Shown piece after piece: positions 1 to 10,607 of a stretch of 64,000 bases of DNA. The DNA is from Candidatus Aquabacterium excrementipullorum (lineage in GTDB: Bacteria > Pseudomonadota > Gammaproteobacteria > Burkholderiales > Burkholderiaceae_C): the NCBI GenBank assembly GCA_019112875.1, contig DXIO01000035.1, positions 40,981 to 104,980 on the forward strand, in the 5' to 3' direction. The position numbers and the translations under genes were made by a program. Below the pieces are notes generated by a model. It saw only the letters and a program-made list of their open reading frames with translations, made no database searches and was not told the DNA's origin. Within the stretch, counting starts at the first letter, position 1, and every line of letters begins with the position of its first letter.

Positions 1-1596
1 GATTCCCTGCGACTTGAAGGTTTGCGTGGCCTGCAGCAGCCGATTGAAGCGGGGCCAGGCCTTCTGCCCTGCCCGATTGGGTTGGCCGGTCGCAGCGAAC
101 TGCCCCCAGTAGGCCATCATCTGCTTGGACAGTGCAAGTTGCGCAGGCGTGGCCACATCCGCCGGGTCCGGGCTGGGCGGCGTGGTCACGATGCGCGTAC
201 CGAACACGAAAGGCAGCTCCGATGCATGGAAGGCGCCCCAGGGCATGAAGGGATCGTTGATGAAGGATGGCGCATCCTTCTCCTGGAACTCGTAGGCGTA
301 GGTGGGCACGTGGTCCGACAAGGCCCGTGCCAGGAACTGCGTCGGGCAGGCAAACAGGCTGTCACCCAGCAGCGCCGCGGCCGACAGGTTGGGCGAGCCA
401 TAGCGGCTGGGGCTGTAGGCATCCAGCACAATCGACGCGGCCAGCGCGGCGATGCCCGAATCGCCGGCATTGCCCTTGACCATGGCCTGGAACTCGGCCT
501 CCGTCATCGGTGTACCCCGTTGCAACTCGAAGGCCAGCGCGATGAACAAGGTACCCTCGTCCGCGTTGTTGCCCAGCAGCACGGGTACGCGGTGGAAGCG
601 CCCCGCGCGGATGGCGGCGCGCGATTGTTCCGGCAAGATCACGCCATCGATGTGCGGGCTGAACTGGCCCAGCGAAGCCGGGTCCGCCGCATCGATCGCG
701 GGCGAGGCCGTCAACGCCGCCAGCGCCGACTTGCCTCGCAGGCAGGCCAACTGGGCAGCGCCCGCCGCACATCCGAGTTTTTCGGCATAGGCATTGCCCA
801 CCGCCACAGCCTGCACACGCGTGGGCTGCACCGAAGGGCAGGTACCGCTCTGGATGATGGCGCGATGGAACAAACCCTTGGCGGCAGGCGAGATCAACTG
901 GTTGCACACGCTGGTGCCGCCGGCCGATTCGCCGAAGATGGTCACGCGCTTCGCATCGCCACCAAAGCCCGCGATGTTGCGCTGCACCCAGCGCAGCGCG
1001 GCCTGCTGATCCTGCAGCGCGTAGTTGCCGGCCTTGTCTTCGGCCGTCAAGGCATCCAGCGCCAGCGAGCCGAAGATGCCCAGTCGGTAGTTCACCGTCA
1101 CCACCACGGCCTTGGCTTCGCGTGCCAGGGCCGCGCCATCGTACTGTGAGCCTGCGCCGTTGATGAAGGCCCCACCGTGGATCCACACCATCACCGGCAA
1201 GGGCTGCGTGGTGGTGGCCTGCGGCGGCACGTGGACGTTCAGGTAGAGACAGTCCTCGCTGTTGTTGCCGATGCCCGCCGGCGGGATGCGCGGATCCTGC
1301 ATGCAGGTGGGGGCGGCGGCCTGCGCGGTGCGCACACCGCTCCACGGCGTGACGAGCTTGGGGGCGCGCCAGCGCAGATCGCCCACCGGCGGCGCAGCGA
1401 AAGGCACGCCCAGGAAAGCAGTGCCGGTGGCGCTGGCCGTGCCCAGCAGGTCGCCGGCCTCGGTGCGCACCGAGGCGCCGACGGTGTGGGCCTGGGCACC
1501 ACAGGCCAGGCCGCTGGACAAGAGGATGCCGGAGATGAATGCGCGCGCAGGGTCGCGCATGCTGGACGTCGTCAATCGAGCGAGGATCGAAGGCAT
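1..1596 (-). CDS. Type B carboxylesterase/lipase family protein, C-terminus cut by the window edge
   Basis: Reverse-strand frame is open from ATG at 1596 to position 1. It reads MPSILARLTTSSMRDPARAFISG...EAGDLLGTASATGTAFLGVPFAAPPVGDLRWRAP...GNNSEDCLYLNVHVPPQ...PVMVWIHGGAFINGAG...VTIFGESAG. The oxyanion HGG and GESAG motifs are present. Absent from the ORF track because no stop lies in the window. Confidence 0.9.
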   Translation of the reverse strand, partial: MPSILARLTTSSMRDPARAFISGILLSSGLACGAQAHTVGASVRTEAGDLLGTASATGTAFLGVPFAAPPVGDLRWRAPKLVTPWSGVRTAQAAAPTCMQDPRIPPAGIGNNSEDCLYLNVHVPPQATTTQPLPVMVWIHGGAFINGAGSQYDGAALAREAKAVVVTVNYRLGIFGSLALDALTAEDKAGNYALQDQQAALRWVQRNIAGFGGDAKRVTIFGESAGGTSVCNQLISPAAKGLFHRAIIQSGTCPSVQPTRVQAVAVGNAYAEKLGCAAGAAQLACLRGKSALAALTASPAIDAADPASLGQFSPHIDGVILPEQSRAAIRAGRFHRVPVLLGNNADEGTLFIALAFELQRGTPMTEAEFQAMVKGNAGDSGIAALAASIVLDAYSPSRYGSPNLSAAALLGDSLFACPTQFLARALSDHVPTYAYEFQEKDAPSFINDPFMPWGAFHASELPFVFGTRIVTTPPSPDPADVATPAQLALSKQMMAYWGQFAATGQPNRAGQKAWPRFNRLLQATQTFKSQGI

Positions 1597-1785
1597 GGGG
1601 GCTCCACGAATGAGTTGCTTGTCGTGGGCGCGCATGAACTGGCCGCACGCCACGGGCGCGATTCTTCGCCCGTGTCCAGTGCTTTGGCCTGATACCCCTA
1701 TGCGCTGTGGTGGGGCTGTGGCGTAAGCCACGCAGCCCGGCCATGCCGATCATTCATTTGGCCGGCAAAGCCATTGACGGTTGCC

Positions 1786-2694
1786 TCAATCGCCCTTGCG
1801 CTGCAGGGCAGCCGTGGCCTGCGCGATCTCGTTGCCCCCCTGCTCGGCGCCGCTGCCCGGCACCTTGTCGCCATCGCGCGCCGTCACGGCGGCGAGTTGC
1901 TCGGCCAGACGCTCCGGCACGTCATCACCCAGGCCCAGGTGCACGCCTTGCGTGAGCGTGATGTGCGAGGCCGCGAACGTGCCGGCACCTGCGTTGAGGA
2001 TGGTGCGCGTGGGCGCCGATTCATGCGCCAGCACCAGCATCGCCGGCGTCACGGCCTCGGGCTTGAGCAGCGCCAGCATGGCGGGCGGCAGCAGGCCTTC
2101 GGTCATCTGCGTGGCCGCGGTGGGGGCCAGGCAGTTCACGCGGATGTCGTTCTTGCCACCTTCCAGCGCCAGCGTCTGCATGAGGCCTACCAGGGCCATC
2201 TTGGCCGCCCCGTAGTTGGCCTGGCCGAAGTTGCCGAACAGCCCCGAGGACGACGTCGTCATCACAATGCGGCCGTACTTCTGCGCGATCATCAGGGGCC
2301 ACACGGCCTTGGTGCAGTTGACGGCGCCCATCAGGTGCACATCGAGCACCAGGCGGAAGTCGTCCAGTTCCATCTTCGCGAAGGACTTGTCGCGCAGGAT
2401 GCCGGCGTTGTTGATGAGGATGTCGACGCGGCCCCAGGTGTCCTGTGCCTTCTGCACCATGGCTTGCACCTGCGGCAGGTCGGTCACGGAGCAGGCGAAG
2501 GCGATGGCCTCGCCACCGGCGGCCACGATCTCGGCGACCACCTTCTGCGCTGGCGAAGGTTGACCGTCACCGCGGTCGACGTCGTTGACCAGCACCTTGG
2601 CACCACGCTTGGCCAGGGCCAGGGCGTGCTCGCGGCCCAGGCCGCCGCCTGCACCCGTCACGATGGCCACGCGGCCGTTGAATTTCAGTTCCAT
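1786..2694 (-). CDS. SDR family NAD(P)-dependent oxidoreductase
   Basis: MELKFNGRVAIVTGAGGGLGREHALALAKRGAKVLVND with TGxxxGxG, NNAG and YGAAK motifs; start trimmed from 2751 to the internal Met. Confidence 0.9.
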   Translation of the reverse strand: MELKFNGRVAIVTGAGGGLGREHALALAKRGAKVLVNDVDRGDGQPSPAQKVVAEIVAAGGEAIAFACSVTDLPQVQAMVQKAQDTWGRVDILINNAGILRDKSFAKMELDDFRLVLDVHLMGAVNCTKAVWPLMIAQKYGRIVMTTSSSGLFGNFGQANYGAAKMALVGLMQTLALEGGKNDIRVNCLAPTAATQMTEGLLPPAMLALLKPEAVTPAMLVLAHESAPTRTILNAGAGTFAASHITLTQGVHLGLGDDVPERLAEQLAAVTARDGDKVPGSGAEQGGNEIAQATAALQRKGD

Positions 2695-2747
2695 GGTCGA
2701 TCTCGCAGGTCGGAACGTCCGAAAGGACAGCTCGTGGGGGTTCGGAC

Positions 2748-2770
2748 ACAAAAAAAGCGCCTAGGCGCTT
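2748..2770 (-). terminator. Rho-independent terminator downstream of tRNA-Ser
   Basis: Perfect palindrome AAGCGCCTAGGCGCTT (2755-2770) followed by a T tract on the minus strand. Confidence 0.75.
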
Positions 2771-2788
2771 GATTTGTTGTTTGAGACT

Positions 2789-2878
2789 TGGCGGAAGCGG
2801 TGAGATTCGAACTCACGGAGGGCGCAAACCCTCGCCGGTTTTCAAGACCGGTGCCTTAAACCGCTCGGCCACGCTTCC
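2789..2878 (-). tRNA. tRNA-Ser(TGA)
   Basis: GGAAGCGTGGCCGAGCGGTTTAAGGCACCGGTCTTGAAAACCGG...GTTCGAATCTCACCGCTTCCGCCA; long variable arm, anticodon TGA, encoded CCA. Confidence 0.95.
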
Positions 2879-2943
2879 TTGAAGGCAGCCCGCAGTATAA
2901 ACGTCAACGAGGCCAGCGCCCCCGACTTGTCGAGGGCCTTGGC

Positions 2944-3174
2944 TCAGTGAAGCGCGACGTTGAGGTTATCGACCACCACCGCCCAGTCGGCATCCTGCAG
3001 CAACAGCTCATGGAGCAGACGCGCCTGCTCCGCCGTCCAGAACGGTGCTTCAGTGATCTTGACCTCGCCTGGAAGCGGGCGGTGGGTGTTGATGAACTGG
3101 CGGATTTCCGGCTCGGAAGACGGAAGTCCCAGTTGCTCGAACAGTTCAAAGAACTCGTGGTTGCTGGTTTCCAT
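2944..3174 (-). CDS. DUF2789-like small protein
   Basis: METSNHEFFELFEQLGLPSSEPEIRQFINTH...FWTAEQARLLHELLLQDADWAVVVDNLN matches remembered DUF2789 pattern. Confidence 0.8.
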   Translation of the reverse strand: METSNHEFFELFEQLGLPSSEPEIRQFINTHRPLPGEVKITEAPFWTAEQARLLHELLLQDADWAVVVDNLNVALH

Positions 3175-3276
3175 CGCATGCCTCCATGTGTCCCGCTCAA
3201 GCGGGCATATTTCAGATGGAATTTTTATAGCACTGACGATGACGGAGCGTCGGCCCTCGGGATTTGGACACCGCCC

Positions 3277-4101
3277 TCAGCCCGGTTTTTGCGCCTGCGG
3301 ACAAGGAATCTGGATCAGTTCGCGATCTCCATCATCCAGCAAGCGCACTGCGGTCAGCGAGCCTCCCCAAACGCAGCCCGTGTCCAGCGCCAGCAGATCG
3401 TCCCGGTTGATCAACCCCAGGGTGGACCAGTGTCCGAAAGCCACCGATGCAGACGCCGTGCGCCGCCCTGGGACCTCGAACCAGGGCATGTAGCCCTCCG
3501 GCGACCCGCCTGCGCCCTCCTTGGTCGCGAATTCCATCGTGCCGTCGGCCGCGCAAAAGCGCAGGCGCGTCAGGCTGTTGATCACGCAGCGCCAACGGTC
3601 CGCGCCTTGCAGCGCATCGTCCCAGCGGGCCGGCTCGTTGCCGTACATCTGCGGCAGGAAGCCGGCCAGATCGGGCCCGCGCAGCAACGTCTGCACCTCG
3701 CCGGCCAGCGCCATGGTCTGGGCCACATCCCATTGCGGCACAACACCGGCGTGCACCATGAGCCAGCCGTGTGCATGCACCGCCAGCGGCCGGTGGCGCA
3801 GCCAGTCCAGCCAGACGTCGCGGTCTGGCGCCTCCAGGATCGGGCCGACGGTGTCGCCCTTGTGCAGCTTGCGCACGCCCTGCGACACGGCCAGCAGGTG
3901 AAGGTCATGGTTGCCCAGCAGGCAGGTCGTGGCATTGCCCAAACCACGCAAGCGGCGCAGCACGCCCAGTGAATCAGGACCCCGGTTGACCAGGTCGCCC
4001 AGCACGTACAGATGGTCGCGCGAGGGCGAAAAGTCCACGGTCTGCAGCAGCCGGTCGAGCGGATCACCGCAGCCCTGAAGGTCTCCAACGATGTAGATCA
4101 T
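3277..4101 (-). CDS. apaH: Symmetrical bis(5'-nucleosyl)-tetraphosphatase
   Basis: MIYIVGDLQGCGDPLDRLL...GDLVNRGPDSLGVLRRL...LLGNHDLHLL, metallophosphatase motifs of ApaH. Confidence 0.93.
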   Translation of the reverse strand: MIYIVGDLQGCGDPLDRLLQTVDFSPSRDHLYVLGDLVNRGPDSLGVLRRLRGLGNATTCLLGNHDLHLLAVSQGVRKLHKGDTVGPILEAPDRDVWLDWLRHRPLAVHAHGWLMVHAGVVPQWDVAQTMALAGEVQTLLRGPDLAGFLPQMYGNEPARWDDALQGADRWRCVINSLTRLRFCAADGTMEFATKEGAGGSPEGYMPWFEVPGRRTASASVAFGHWSTLGLINRDDLLALDTGCVWGGSLTAVRLLDDGDRELIQIPCPQAQKPG

Positions 4102-4244
4102 GGCGTCGATTCTGCAAGCAAACGCCCGCACACCCGCCCACACCCCCTCAAATCCTTTGAACGGTGTGTGCAAGCGCCCTGCCTGGCAAACGCGGGCCGC
4201 GCCCCCATCATTGCCTCATCGACGCCCCTTTCAGAGCCCCCGCC

Positions 4245-5135
4245 ATGAGCACCAGCCCCCCCTCCCCCGACAACGCACCGCCCACCAACCGCCCCGTGGC
4301 AGCCGCCTTGCGTGGCCAGCCCGCCGAGGACGGCGCCGGCGTGCGCCTGACCCGCGTCTTCCAGGCCCGCGCAGCGATGAACCTCGATCCCTTCCTGATG
4401 CTGGACGAGTTCGCCTCGGACCAGGCCGACGACTACATCGCCGGCTTCCCTTCGCACCCGCACCGCGGCTTCGAGACGGTGACCTACATGCTCGAAGGCC
4501 ACATGCTGCATGAGGACCACCTGGGGAACCAGGGCCACCTTCGTGACGGCGACGTGCAGTGGATGACGGCGGGGCGCGGCATCATCCATTCCGAGATGCC
4601 TCAGCAGCAGGAAGGTCGCATGCGCGGCTTCCAGCTGTGGATCAACCTGCCCGCGGCCGAGAAGATGAAGCCCGCCGCTTACCGCGACATCCCCGCCGCG
4701 CAGATCCCCCGCGCCGAGCTGGCCAACGGCGGCTGGGTGAAGGTGATCGCCGGCAGCACGCCTGACGCGAACGGGCAGATCGTGCACGGCCCCATCCAGG
4801 GCCTGAGCACCGAGCCCGTCTACCTGCACGCCCACCTGACGGCCGGGGCCCCCTGGCAAACGCCCGTGCCGTCCGGCCACACCGCGCTGGTCTACGTGGC
4901 CGATGGCGAGGTGCTGATCGACGGTCGCACGCTGCACCAAGGCTGGGCAGGGGTGCTCGGCCAGGGCGCCCAAGTGGCCCTCACTGCAGGCAGCGAAGGC
5001 GCCGACGTGCTGCTGCTGGCGGGCAAGCCCCTGCGCGAACCCATCGTGCAGTACGGCCCCTTCGTGATGAACACGCGCGAAGAGATCGAGCAAGCCCTGC
5101 GCGATTACAGCCAGGGGACATTGACCGGGGTCTGA
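4245..5135 (+). CDS. Pirin family protein
   Basis: MNLDPFLMLDEFASDQADDYIAGFPSHPHRGFETVTYMLEGHMLHEDHLGNQG...VQWMTAGRGIIHSEMP. Confidence 0.95.
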   Translation: MSTSPPSPDNAPPTNRPVAAALRGQPAEDGAGVRLTRVFQARAAMNLDPFLMLDEFASDQADDYIAGFPSHPHRGFETVTYMLEGHMLHEDHLGNQGHLRDGDVQWMTAGRGIIHSEMPQQQEGRMRGFQLWINLPAAEKMKPAAYRDIPAAQIPRAELANGGWVKVIAGSTPDANGQIVHGPIQGLSTEPVYLHAHLTAGAPWQTPVPSGHTALVYVADGEVLIDGRTLHQGWAGVLGQGAQVALTAGSEGADVLLLAGKPLREPIVQYGPFVMNTREEIEQALRDYSQGTLTGV

Positions 5136-5169
5136 AAATGATTCTGATAACCTTGGAGGATCGAAACCG

Positions 5170-6504
5170 ATGGCCCGGCCATGCCCGGCGCCAGTCATGG
5201 AACTAGCACTGCTGATTTTTCTGATCCTGCTCAACGGCCTTTTCGCGATGTCCGAAATGGCCCTGGCCTCCAGCCGCAAGGCCCGCCTGCAAGTGATGAC
5301 CGAGACAGGCGACGACGGCGCCCGGGTGGCGATGGACCTGCACGACAACCCCACGCAGTTCCTGTCGACCGTGCAGATCGGGATCACGTCCATCGGCGTG
5401 CTCAACGGTATCGTGGGTGAGGCCGCGTTCTCCGCGCCGCTGGCCCAGTGGCTCCTCGAACAGTTCACCATCCCCGAGCGCATCGCCGGCTACACGGCCA
5501 CCGGCCTGGTGGTCCTGATCATCACCTTCATCACCATCATCTTCGGTGAGCTGGTGCCCAAGCGCGTCGGCCAGATGTTCCCTGAATCGGTCGCGCGGGT
5601 GGTGGCACGGCCCATGCACTGGCTGTCTCGCCTGACCAAGCCCTTCGTGGCCTCGCTGTCCTTCTGCACCAATGCCGTCCTGAGCATGCTGGGCATCAAG
5701 GACAACGGCAACCGTGGCGTGACCGAAGAGGAGATCGCCGCCAGCCTGGAGGAAGGCCTGGACGCCGGCGTGATCGAGGCCCACGAGCACCAGATGGTGC
5801 GCAACGTGTTCCGTCTGGACGACCGTCAGGTCGGCTCGATGATGATCCCCCGTGGCGACATGGCCTGGCTGAACCTGGAGGATTCGCTGGAAGACAACCT
5901 GGCGATCATCCAGGAACACGGCCACTCCCGTTACCCCGTGTGCCGGGGCGGCCTGGACGATGTGGTCGGCGTCGCCACCGCGCAGCAGTTGCTGCAGCAG
6001 TTCGCCCAGACGCACACGGCCGACCTCAACCTGGGGCTGCAACCGGCCGTGTTCGTGCCGGAAACCCTGTCGGGCATGGAGTTGCTGGAGCACTTCCGCG
6101 CGTCCAGCTCCCAGATGGTCTTCGTGGTCGACGAATACGGCGAGGTGCAGGGCGTGATCACCCTGCGCGACGTGCTGGAGGCCATCACCGGCGAGTTCAC
6201 CGCGGCGGACGAGCCCGAAGAGGCCTGGGCCGTGCAGCGCGAGGACGGCTCATGGCTGATCGATGGCCTGATCCCCGTGCCCGAACTCAAGGACCGTCTG
6301 GGCCTCAAGGCCCTGCCCGACGAAGACCGTGGCCGCTACAACACCCTCGCCGGCCTGGTGATGATGTTGCTGGGCCGCCTGCCCAAGACAGCCGACCACG
6401 TCGAATGGGATTGCTGGCGTTTCGAGGTCGTCGACATGGACGGCAAGCGCATCGACAAGCTGCTGGCCAGTCGCATGCCTGAAGTGGCCGGCGAAGACGG
6501 CTGA
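5170..6504 (+). CDS. Hemolysin/CNNM family protein (DUF21, CBS pair, CorC-HlyC domain)
   Basis: MELALLIFLILLNGLFAMSEMALASSRKARL...ITIIFGELVPKRVGQ...MMIPRGDMAWL...; GGAGG lies 10 nt before ATG 5170; alternative start 5197. Confidence 0.92.
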   Translation: MARPCPAPVMELALLIFLILLNGLFAMSEMALASSRKARLQVMTETGDDGARVAMDLHDNPTQFLSTVQIGITSIGVLNGIVGEAAFSAPLAQWLLEQFTIPERIAGYTATGLVVLIITFITIIFGELVPKRVGQMFPESVARVVARPMHWLSRLTKPFVASLSFCTNAVLSMLGIKDNGNRGVTEEEIAASLEEGLDAGVIEAHEHQMVRNVFRLDDRQVGSMMIPRGDMAWLNLEDSLEDNLAIIQEHGHSRYPVCRGGLDDVVGVATAQQLLQQFAQTHTADLNLGLQPAVFVPETLSGMELLEHFRASSSQMVFVVDEYGEVQGVITLRDVLEAITGEFTAADEPEEAWAVQREDGSWLIDGLIPVPELKDRLGLKALPDEDRGRYNTLAGLVMMLLGRLPKTADHVEWDCWRFEVVDMDGKRIDKLLASRMPEVAGEDG

Positions 6505-6536
6505 CGCCTGTTCACCCCAACGCCGCACACCGGCGC

Positions 6537-7241
6537 TCAGGGGGCGAAGTACACGTGGCAGACCGCCCTGGATTCGTGCAATGCACGGCGCACCGGCAAC
6601 TCCACCGTGTTGCCCGGTGTCAGCGCCCTGGCCAGCACAGGTTCCTTGTCGGCACCGGTGAGGTGCAGGATCATGTGGCGCGCATCGAGCAAGGTGCGCG
6701 GCGTGAGCGTCATGCGCGGCGCAGGGACATTGGGCGCACGTGGCGTGTCCACCGCGGCGCAATGGGCCTGCCAGGAAGCGTCCATCACCTGCCCCGGAAA
6801 CCATGAGGCCGTGTGCCCGTCGCCGCCCATGCCCAGCACCACCACATCGGCGGGCCAGGCAATGGTGGACAAGCGGGCTTCCACGGTGGGTTGAGCCTCC
6901 TGCGGGGTCGCCATGCCGTTGTACAGCGGCACCCAGCGCGCCCAGGCAGCCTCGTTGCGCAACAGGTGGCGCCGCACCAGGCTTTCATTGCTGGCGGGGT
7001 CGTCCACGGGCACCCAGCGTTCGTCGGCCAGGGTGATGGTGACCAGCGTCCAGTCCAGATCGGATTGGGACAGGCGCTGCCACATCGGCACGGGCGTGGA
7101 GCCACCCGACACCACCAGCGTGGCGCGGCCACGCACCGCCAATGCCTCGCGCAGCGCCGCTTCCACGGCCTGCGCCACAGCGACAGCCAGGCTGGCCGCA
7201 TCGGCCGCCCGGTGCAGCACCGGCCCACCGTTCCCGTCCAT
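6537..7241 (-). CDS. pgl: 6-phosphogluconolactonase
   Basis: LVVSGGSTPVPMWQRLSQ...LADERWVPVDDPASNESLVRRHLL...LGMGGDGHTASWFPG; divergent from edd. Confidence 0.92.
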   Translation of the reverse strand: MDGNGGPVLHRAADAASLAVAVAQAVEAALREALAVRGRATLVVSGGSTPVPMWQRLSQSDLDWTLVTITLADERWVPVDDPASNESLVRRHLLRNEAAWARWVPLYNGMATPQEAQPTVEARLSTIAWPADVVVLGMGGDGHTASWFPGQVMDASWQAHCAAVDTPRAPNVPAPRMTLTPRTLLDARHMILHLTGADKEPVLARALTPGNTVELPVRRALHESRAVCHVYFAP

Positions 7242-7337
7242 TACGTCGTCCTCACTGTGGTCATGGCAACAGTGTAGGGCTGTGACAATGGCCCCAGGGT
7301 TTATGCTGTGGAACCCACATTGACAGGACCGTTACCC

Positions 7338-9191
7338 GTGAGTCCCCACCCACGCCTGATCGAGGTCACCGCCCGCATCCAGGCCCGCAGCGCGGCCACC
7401 CGGCAGCGCTACCTTGAGCGGGTCGCCGCCCACCATGCCCGGGGCGTGCAGCGTGCCGGCCTGGGCTGCACCAACCTGGCCCACGGCTATGCCGCCGCGC
7501 CCGAGGGCGACAAGATCTGGCTGCGCGCGCAGCATGCTCCCAACATCGGCATCGTGTCGTCCTACAACGACATGCTGTCGGCCCATCAACCGCTGCATGC
7601 CTTTCCGGCGTGGATCAAGGAGGCGGCGCGAGAACACGGCGCCACCGCGCAATTCGCCGGCGGCGTGCCAGCCATGTGCGACGGCGTCACCCAGGGCCAG
7701 CCGGGCATGGAGCTGTCGCTCTTCTCGCGCGACGTGATCGCCATGGGCACGGCCGTGGCCCTCACGCACAACATGTTCGACGCCACCTTGTGTCTGGGTG
7801 TGTGCGACAAGATCGTGCCCGGCCTGCTGATCGGCGCGCTGAGCTTCGGCCACCTGCCGACCATCTTCGTGCCCGGCGGGCCCATGCCTTCCGGCCTGTC
7901 CAATGATGCCAAGGCGAAGATGCGCCAGCGATTCGCGGCCGGCGAGGTCGGGCCCGACGCCCTGCTCGCCGCCGAGGAGCAGTCCTACCACACGGCCGGC
8001 ACCTGCACCTTTTACGGCACCGCCAACAGCAACCAGATGCTGATGGAGATCATGGGCCTGCATGTGCCCGGTTCGGCCTTCATCAACCCGGGCACGCCAT
8101 TGCGCGAAGCCCTGGTGCGGGAAGCCGCGCACCGCGTGCTGCAGATCACCTCGCACGGCCCTGACTACACGCCCATCGGCCACGTGATCGACGAGCGCGC
8201 CATCGTCAACGGCATCGTCGGCCTGATGGCCACGGGCGGCTCGACCAACCACACCCTGCACCTCGTCGCGATCGCGCGTGCCGCCGGCATCTTGATCGAC
8301 TGGAGCGATTTCGACGAGCTCTCGGCCGTGGTGCCGCTGCTGGCGCGCGTCTATCCCAATGGCAAGGCCGACGTGAACCAGTTCCATGAGGCGGGTGGCC
8401 TGGGCTTCCTGATCCGAGAACTGCTCGACGCGGGCCTGTTGCACGAAGACGTGCGCACCGTGGCAGGCGGCAACCTGGGCCTGCGCGCCTATACCCGCCA
8501 CCCGGTACTGCGCGAAGGCCCTCAAGGCCCCGATGGCCCGCCTGTGCTGGCCTGGGAAGACGCTCCGGCCGCCAGTGGCAACGACCAGATCGTCGGCACG
8601 GTGGCAACGCCCTTCGCACCCAATGGCGGCCTGCGCCTGCTGCAGGGCAATCTGGGACGCTCGGTGATCAAGGTGTCGGCCGTCAAGCCCGAGCACCAGG
8701 TCGTGCAGGCGCCCGCCATCGTCTTCGACGACCAGGAAGACCTGCTGGCCGCCTACAAGCGCGGTGAGTTGCAACGTGACTTCGTGGCCGTGGTCCGCGG
8801 CCAGGGCCCACGCGCCAATGGCATGCCGGAACTGCACTCGCTCACCCCCACCCTGACCAACCTGCAGGACCAGGGATTCAAGGTGGCGCTGGTGACCGAT
8901 GGGCGGATGTCAGGCGCCTCGGGCAAGGTGCCCGCGGCCATCCACGTCACGCCCGAAGTGGTGGCCGGTGGCCCGCTGGCCCGCGTCCGCACCGGCGATG
9001 TGATCCTGCTGGACGCACCGGCCGGCATGCTCGAGGCGCTGGTGCCCCCCGATGAATGGGTTGCCCGCGAAGTGCTCATGCCGGACCGCGAAGGCCATCA
9101 CCATGGACTGGGCCGCGACCTGTTCGGTGGCCTGCGCCACACCGTGACCGGTGCCGAGCAAGGCGCCGCCACGTTCGGCGGCGATTGGTGA
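7338..9191 (+). CDS. edd: Phosphogluconate dehydratase
   Basis: [67 protein letters not shown]; IlvD/Edd family. GTG start at 7338 chosen; 7308 GTG is an alternative. Confidence 0.95.
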   Translation: MSPHPRLIEVTARIQARSAATRQRYLERVAAHHARGVQRAGLGCTNLAHGYAAAPEGDKIWLRAQHAPNIGIVSSYNDMLSAHQPLHAFPAWIKEAAREHGATAQFAGGVPAMCDGVTQGQPGMELSLFSRDVIAMGTAVALTHNMFDATLCLGVCDKIVPGLLIGALSFGHLPTIFVPGGPMPSGLSNDAKAKMRQRFAAGEVGPDALLAAEEQSYHTAGTCTFYGTANSNQMLMEIMGLHVPGSAFINPGTPLREALVREAAHRVLQITSHGPDYTPIGHVIDERAIVNGIVGLMATGGSTNHTLHLVAIARAAGILIDWSDFDELSAVVPLLARVYPNGKADVNQFHEAGGLGFLIRELLDAGLLHEDVRTVAGGNLGLRAYTRHPVLREGPQGPDGPPVLAWEDAPAASGNDQIVGTVATPFAPNGGLRLLQGNLGRSVIKVSAVKPEHQVVQAPAIVFDDQEDLLAAYKRGELQRDFVAVVRGQGPRANGMPELHSLTPTLTNLQDQGFKVALVTDGRMSGASGKVPAAIHVTPEVVAGGPLARVRTGDVILLDAPAGMLEALVPPDEWVAREVLMPDREGHHHGLGRDLFGGLRHTVTGAEQGAATFGGDW

Positions 9192-9229
9192 ACCACCGTC
9201 CCTCCGCCGTCAACACCGCCATCATCACC

Positions 9230-9880
9230 ATGCCCGACACTTCTGCGACCGACCTGATCGATTCCGCCCTGCGCCTGAGCCCGGTGATCCCCGTGCTCGT
9301 GGTGGACGATGTGGCCCACGCCGCGCCCCTGGCCCGGGCCCTGTTCGACGGCGGCATCAAGGTGCTGGAGATCACGCTGCGCACACCCCAGGCGCTGGCG
9401 GTGATCGAAGCCATGGCCCGCGCCGTCCCCCAGGCCGTGATCGCGGCAGGCACGGTGACCACGCCGGCGCAACTGGCCGCCGCCAGGGATGCAGGCGCAC
9501 AGTTCGCCGTGTCGCCGGGCCTGACACCCGCGCTGGCCGATGCGGTTCAGCAAGCCGGTGCCCTGCCCTTGCTGCCAGGGGTGGCCACGGCCTCGGAACT
9601 GATGCTGGGCCTGGACGCCGGCCTGGGCCGTTTCAAGCTCTTCCCGGCCGAGGCCGTGGGTGGGATCAAGCTGCTGCAATCGCTGCACGGGCCTTTTCCG
9701 CAGGCCGTGTTCTGCCCTACTGGCGGCATCACACTGGAAAGCGCACCGCGCTATCTGGCGCTGCCCAATGTGGCCTGCGTGGGCGGCTCCTGGCTGGCGC
9801 CCAAGGCCGCCTTGGCCGCCGGCCAGTGGGATCAGATCCGGGAACTCGCCCGCCAGGCCGCCGCGCTTGCGCGCGCTTGA
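9230..9880 (+). CDS. eda: 2-dehydro-3-deoxyphosphogluconate (KDPG) aldolase
   Basis: IPVLVVDDVAHAAPLARALFDGGIKVLEITLRTPQAL...AAGTVTTPAQ...FKLFPAEAVGGIKLLQSLHGPFPQ..FCPTGGI; follows edd. Confidence 0.95.
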   Translation: MPDTSATDLIDSALRLSPVIPVLVVDDVAHAAPLARALFDGGIKVLEITLRTPQALAVIEAMARAVPQAVIAAGTVTTPAQLAAARDAGAQFAVSPGLTPALADAVQQAGALPLLPGVATASELMLGLDAGLGRFKLFPAEAVGGIKLLQSLHGPFPQAVFCPTGGITLESAPRYLALPNVACVGGSWLAPKAALAAGQWDQIRELARQAAALARA

Positions 9881-9895
9881 TCGCCCGTCATCCGC

Positions 9896-10510
9896 TCAGG
9901 CCGGCGTCGAAGGCCGACTCATCGACTCGATTGCCTGCGTCAACAGCAGTTCGACCTGTTGCGCGGTCTGCGCCGGATCGTCGGAAGCGCTGATCAGCTG
10001 CGCGCCCTCGATCAGCAAGGCGATCAGCAGGTTGGACAACACGCCGATCGACACCTGCGGCAGCAGCTCGGCCACGCCATAGCGTCCCACCATGCGCGCC
10101 AGCAGCCCGAAGGCATAGCGCATGTCGATCTCGCGGCAGACCTTGCTGCCCAGCACCGCCGGCCCTTCCACGAACAGCACCTGGCGATAGCGGTCCTGTG
10201 TGGCCAGCATCAGGAAGGCCCCGATGGGCCCGGCCACCGTGGTCTCCTGCATGCGCGGGTCGGCCGACAGCGAGGCGATCAGCTCCTGCGACAGCAGCTC
10301 GTACGCCGCCAGAAACAGTGCCTTCTTGTCCTTGAAGTGGTGGTAGACCGCGCCCTTGGTGGTGCCCACATCGGCGGCCACGTCGTCCAGGCTGGTGCCC
10401 GCATGGCCATCGCGGGCAAAGCGCTGAACCGCCGCCTCCACCAAGGCCTTCCGCGTGGCCTCGGCATGGACATCCCTCAGGCGTTTGACGCCCCTCGTTC
10501 CATCTGACAT
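9896..10510 (-). CDS. TetR/AcrR family transcriptional regulator
   Basis: TRKALVEAAVQRFARDGHAGTSLDDVAADVGTTKGAVYHHFKDKKALF helix-turn-helix; divergent from the GMC oxidoreductase. Confidence 0.92.
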   Translation of the reverse strand: MSDGTRGVKRLRDVHAEATRKALVEAAVQRFARDGHAGTSLDDVAADVGTTKGAVYHHFKDKKALFLAAYELLSQELIASLSADPRMQETTVAGPIGAFLMLATQDRYRQVLFVEGPAVLGSKVCREIDMRYAFGLLARMVGRYGVAELLPQVSIGVLSNLLIALLIEGAQLISASDDPAQTAQQVELLLTQAIESMSRPSTPA

Positions 10511-10607
10511 ACTGTTGGTATCTTAAATTCTTTTGGTATGCAAACAACCATGGTCCACCTGCCCCGTGCAGGCTGGAAGTGGCGGTTTCCCAGGAAGGAC
10601 AGACCTC

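Noticed and set aside
22-1149. 375-aa plus-strand ORF
   Set aside because: Antisense to the clear carboxylesterase; His/Arg/Gly-rich shadow composition
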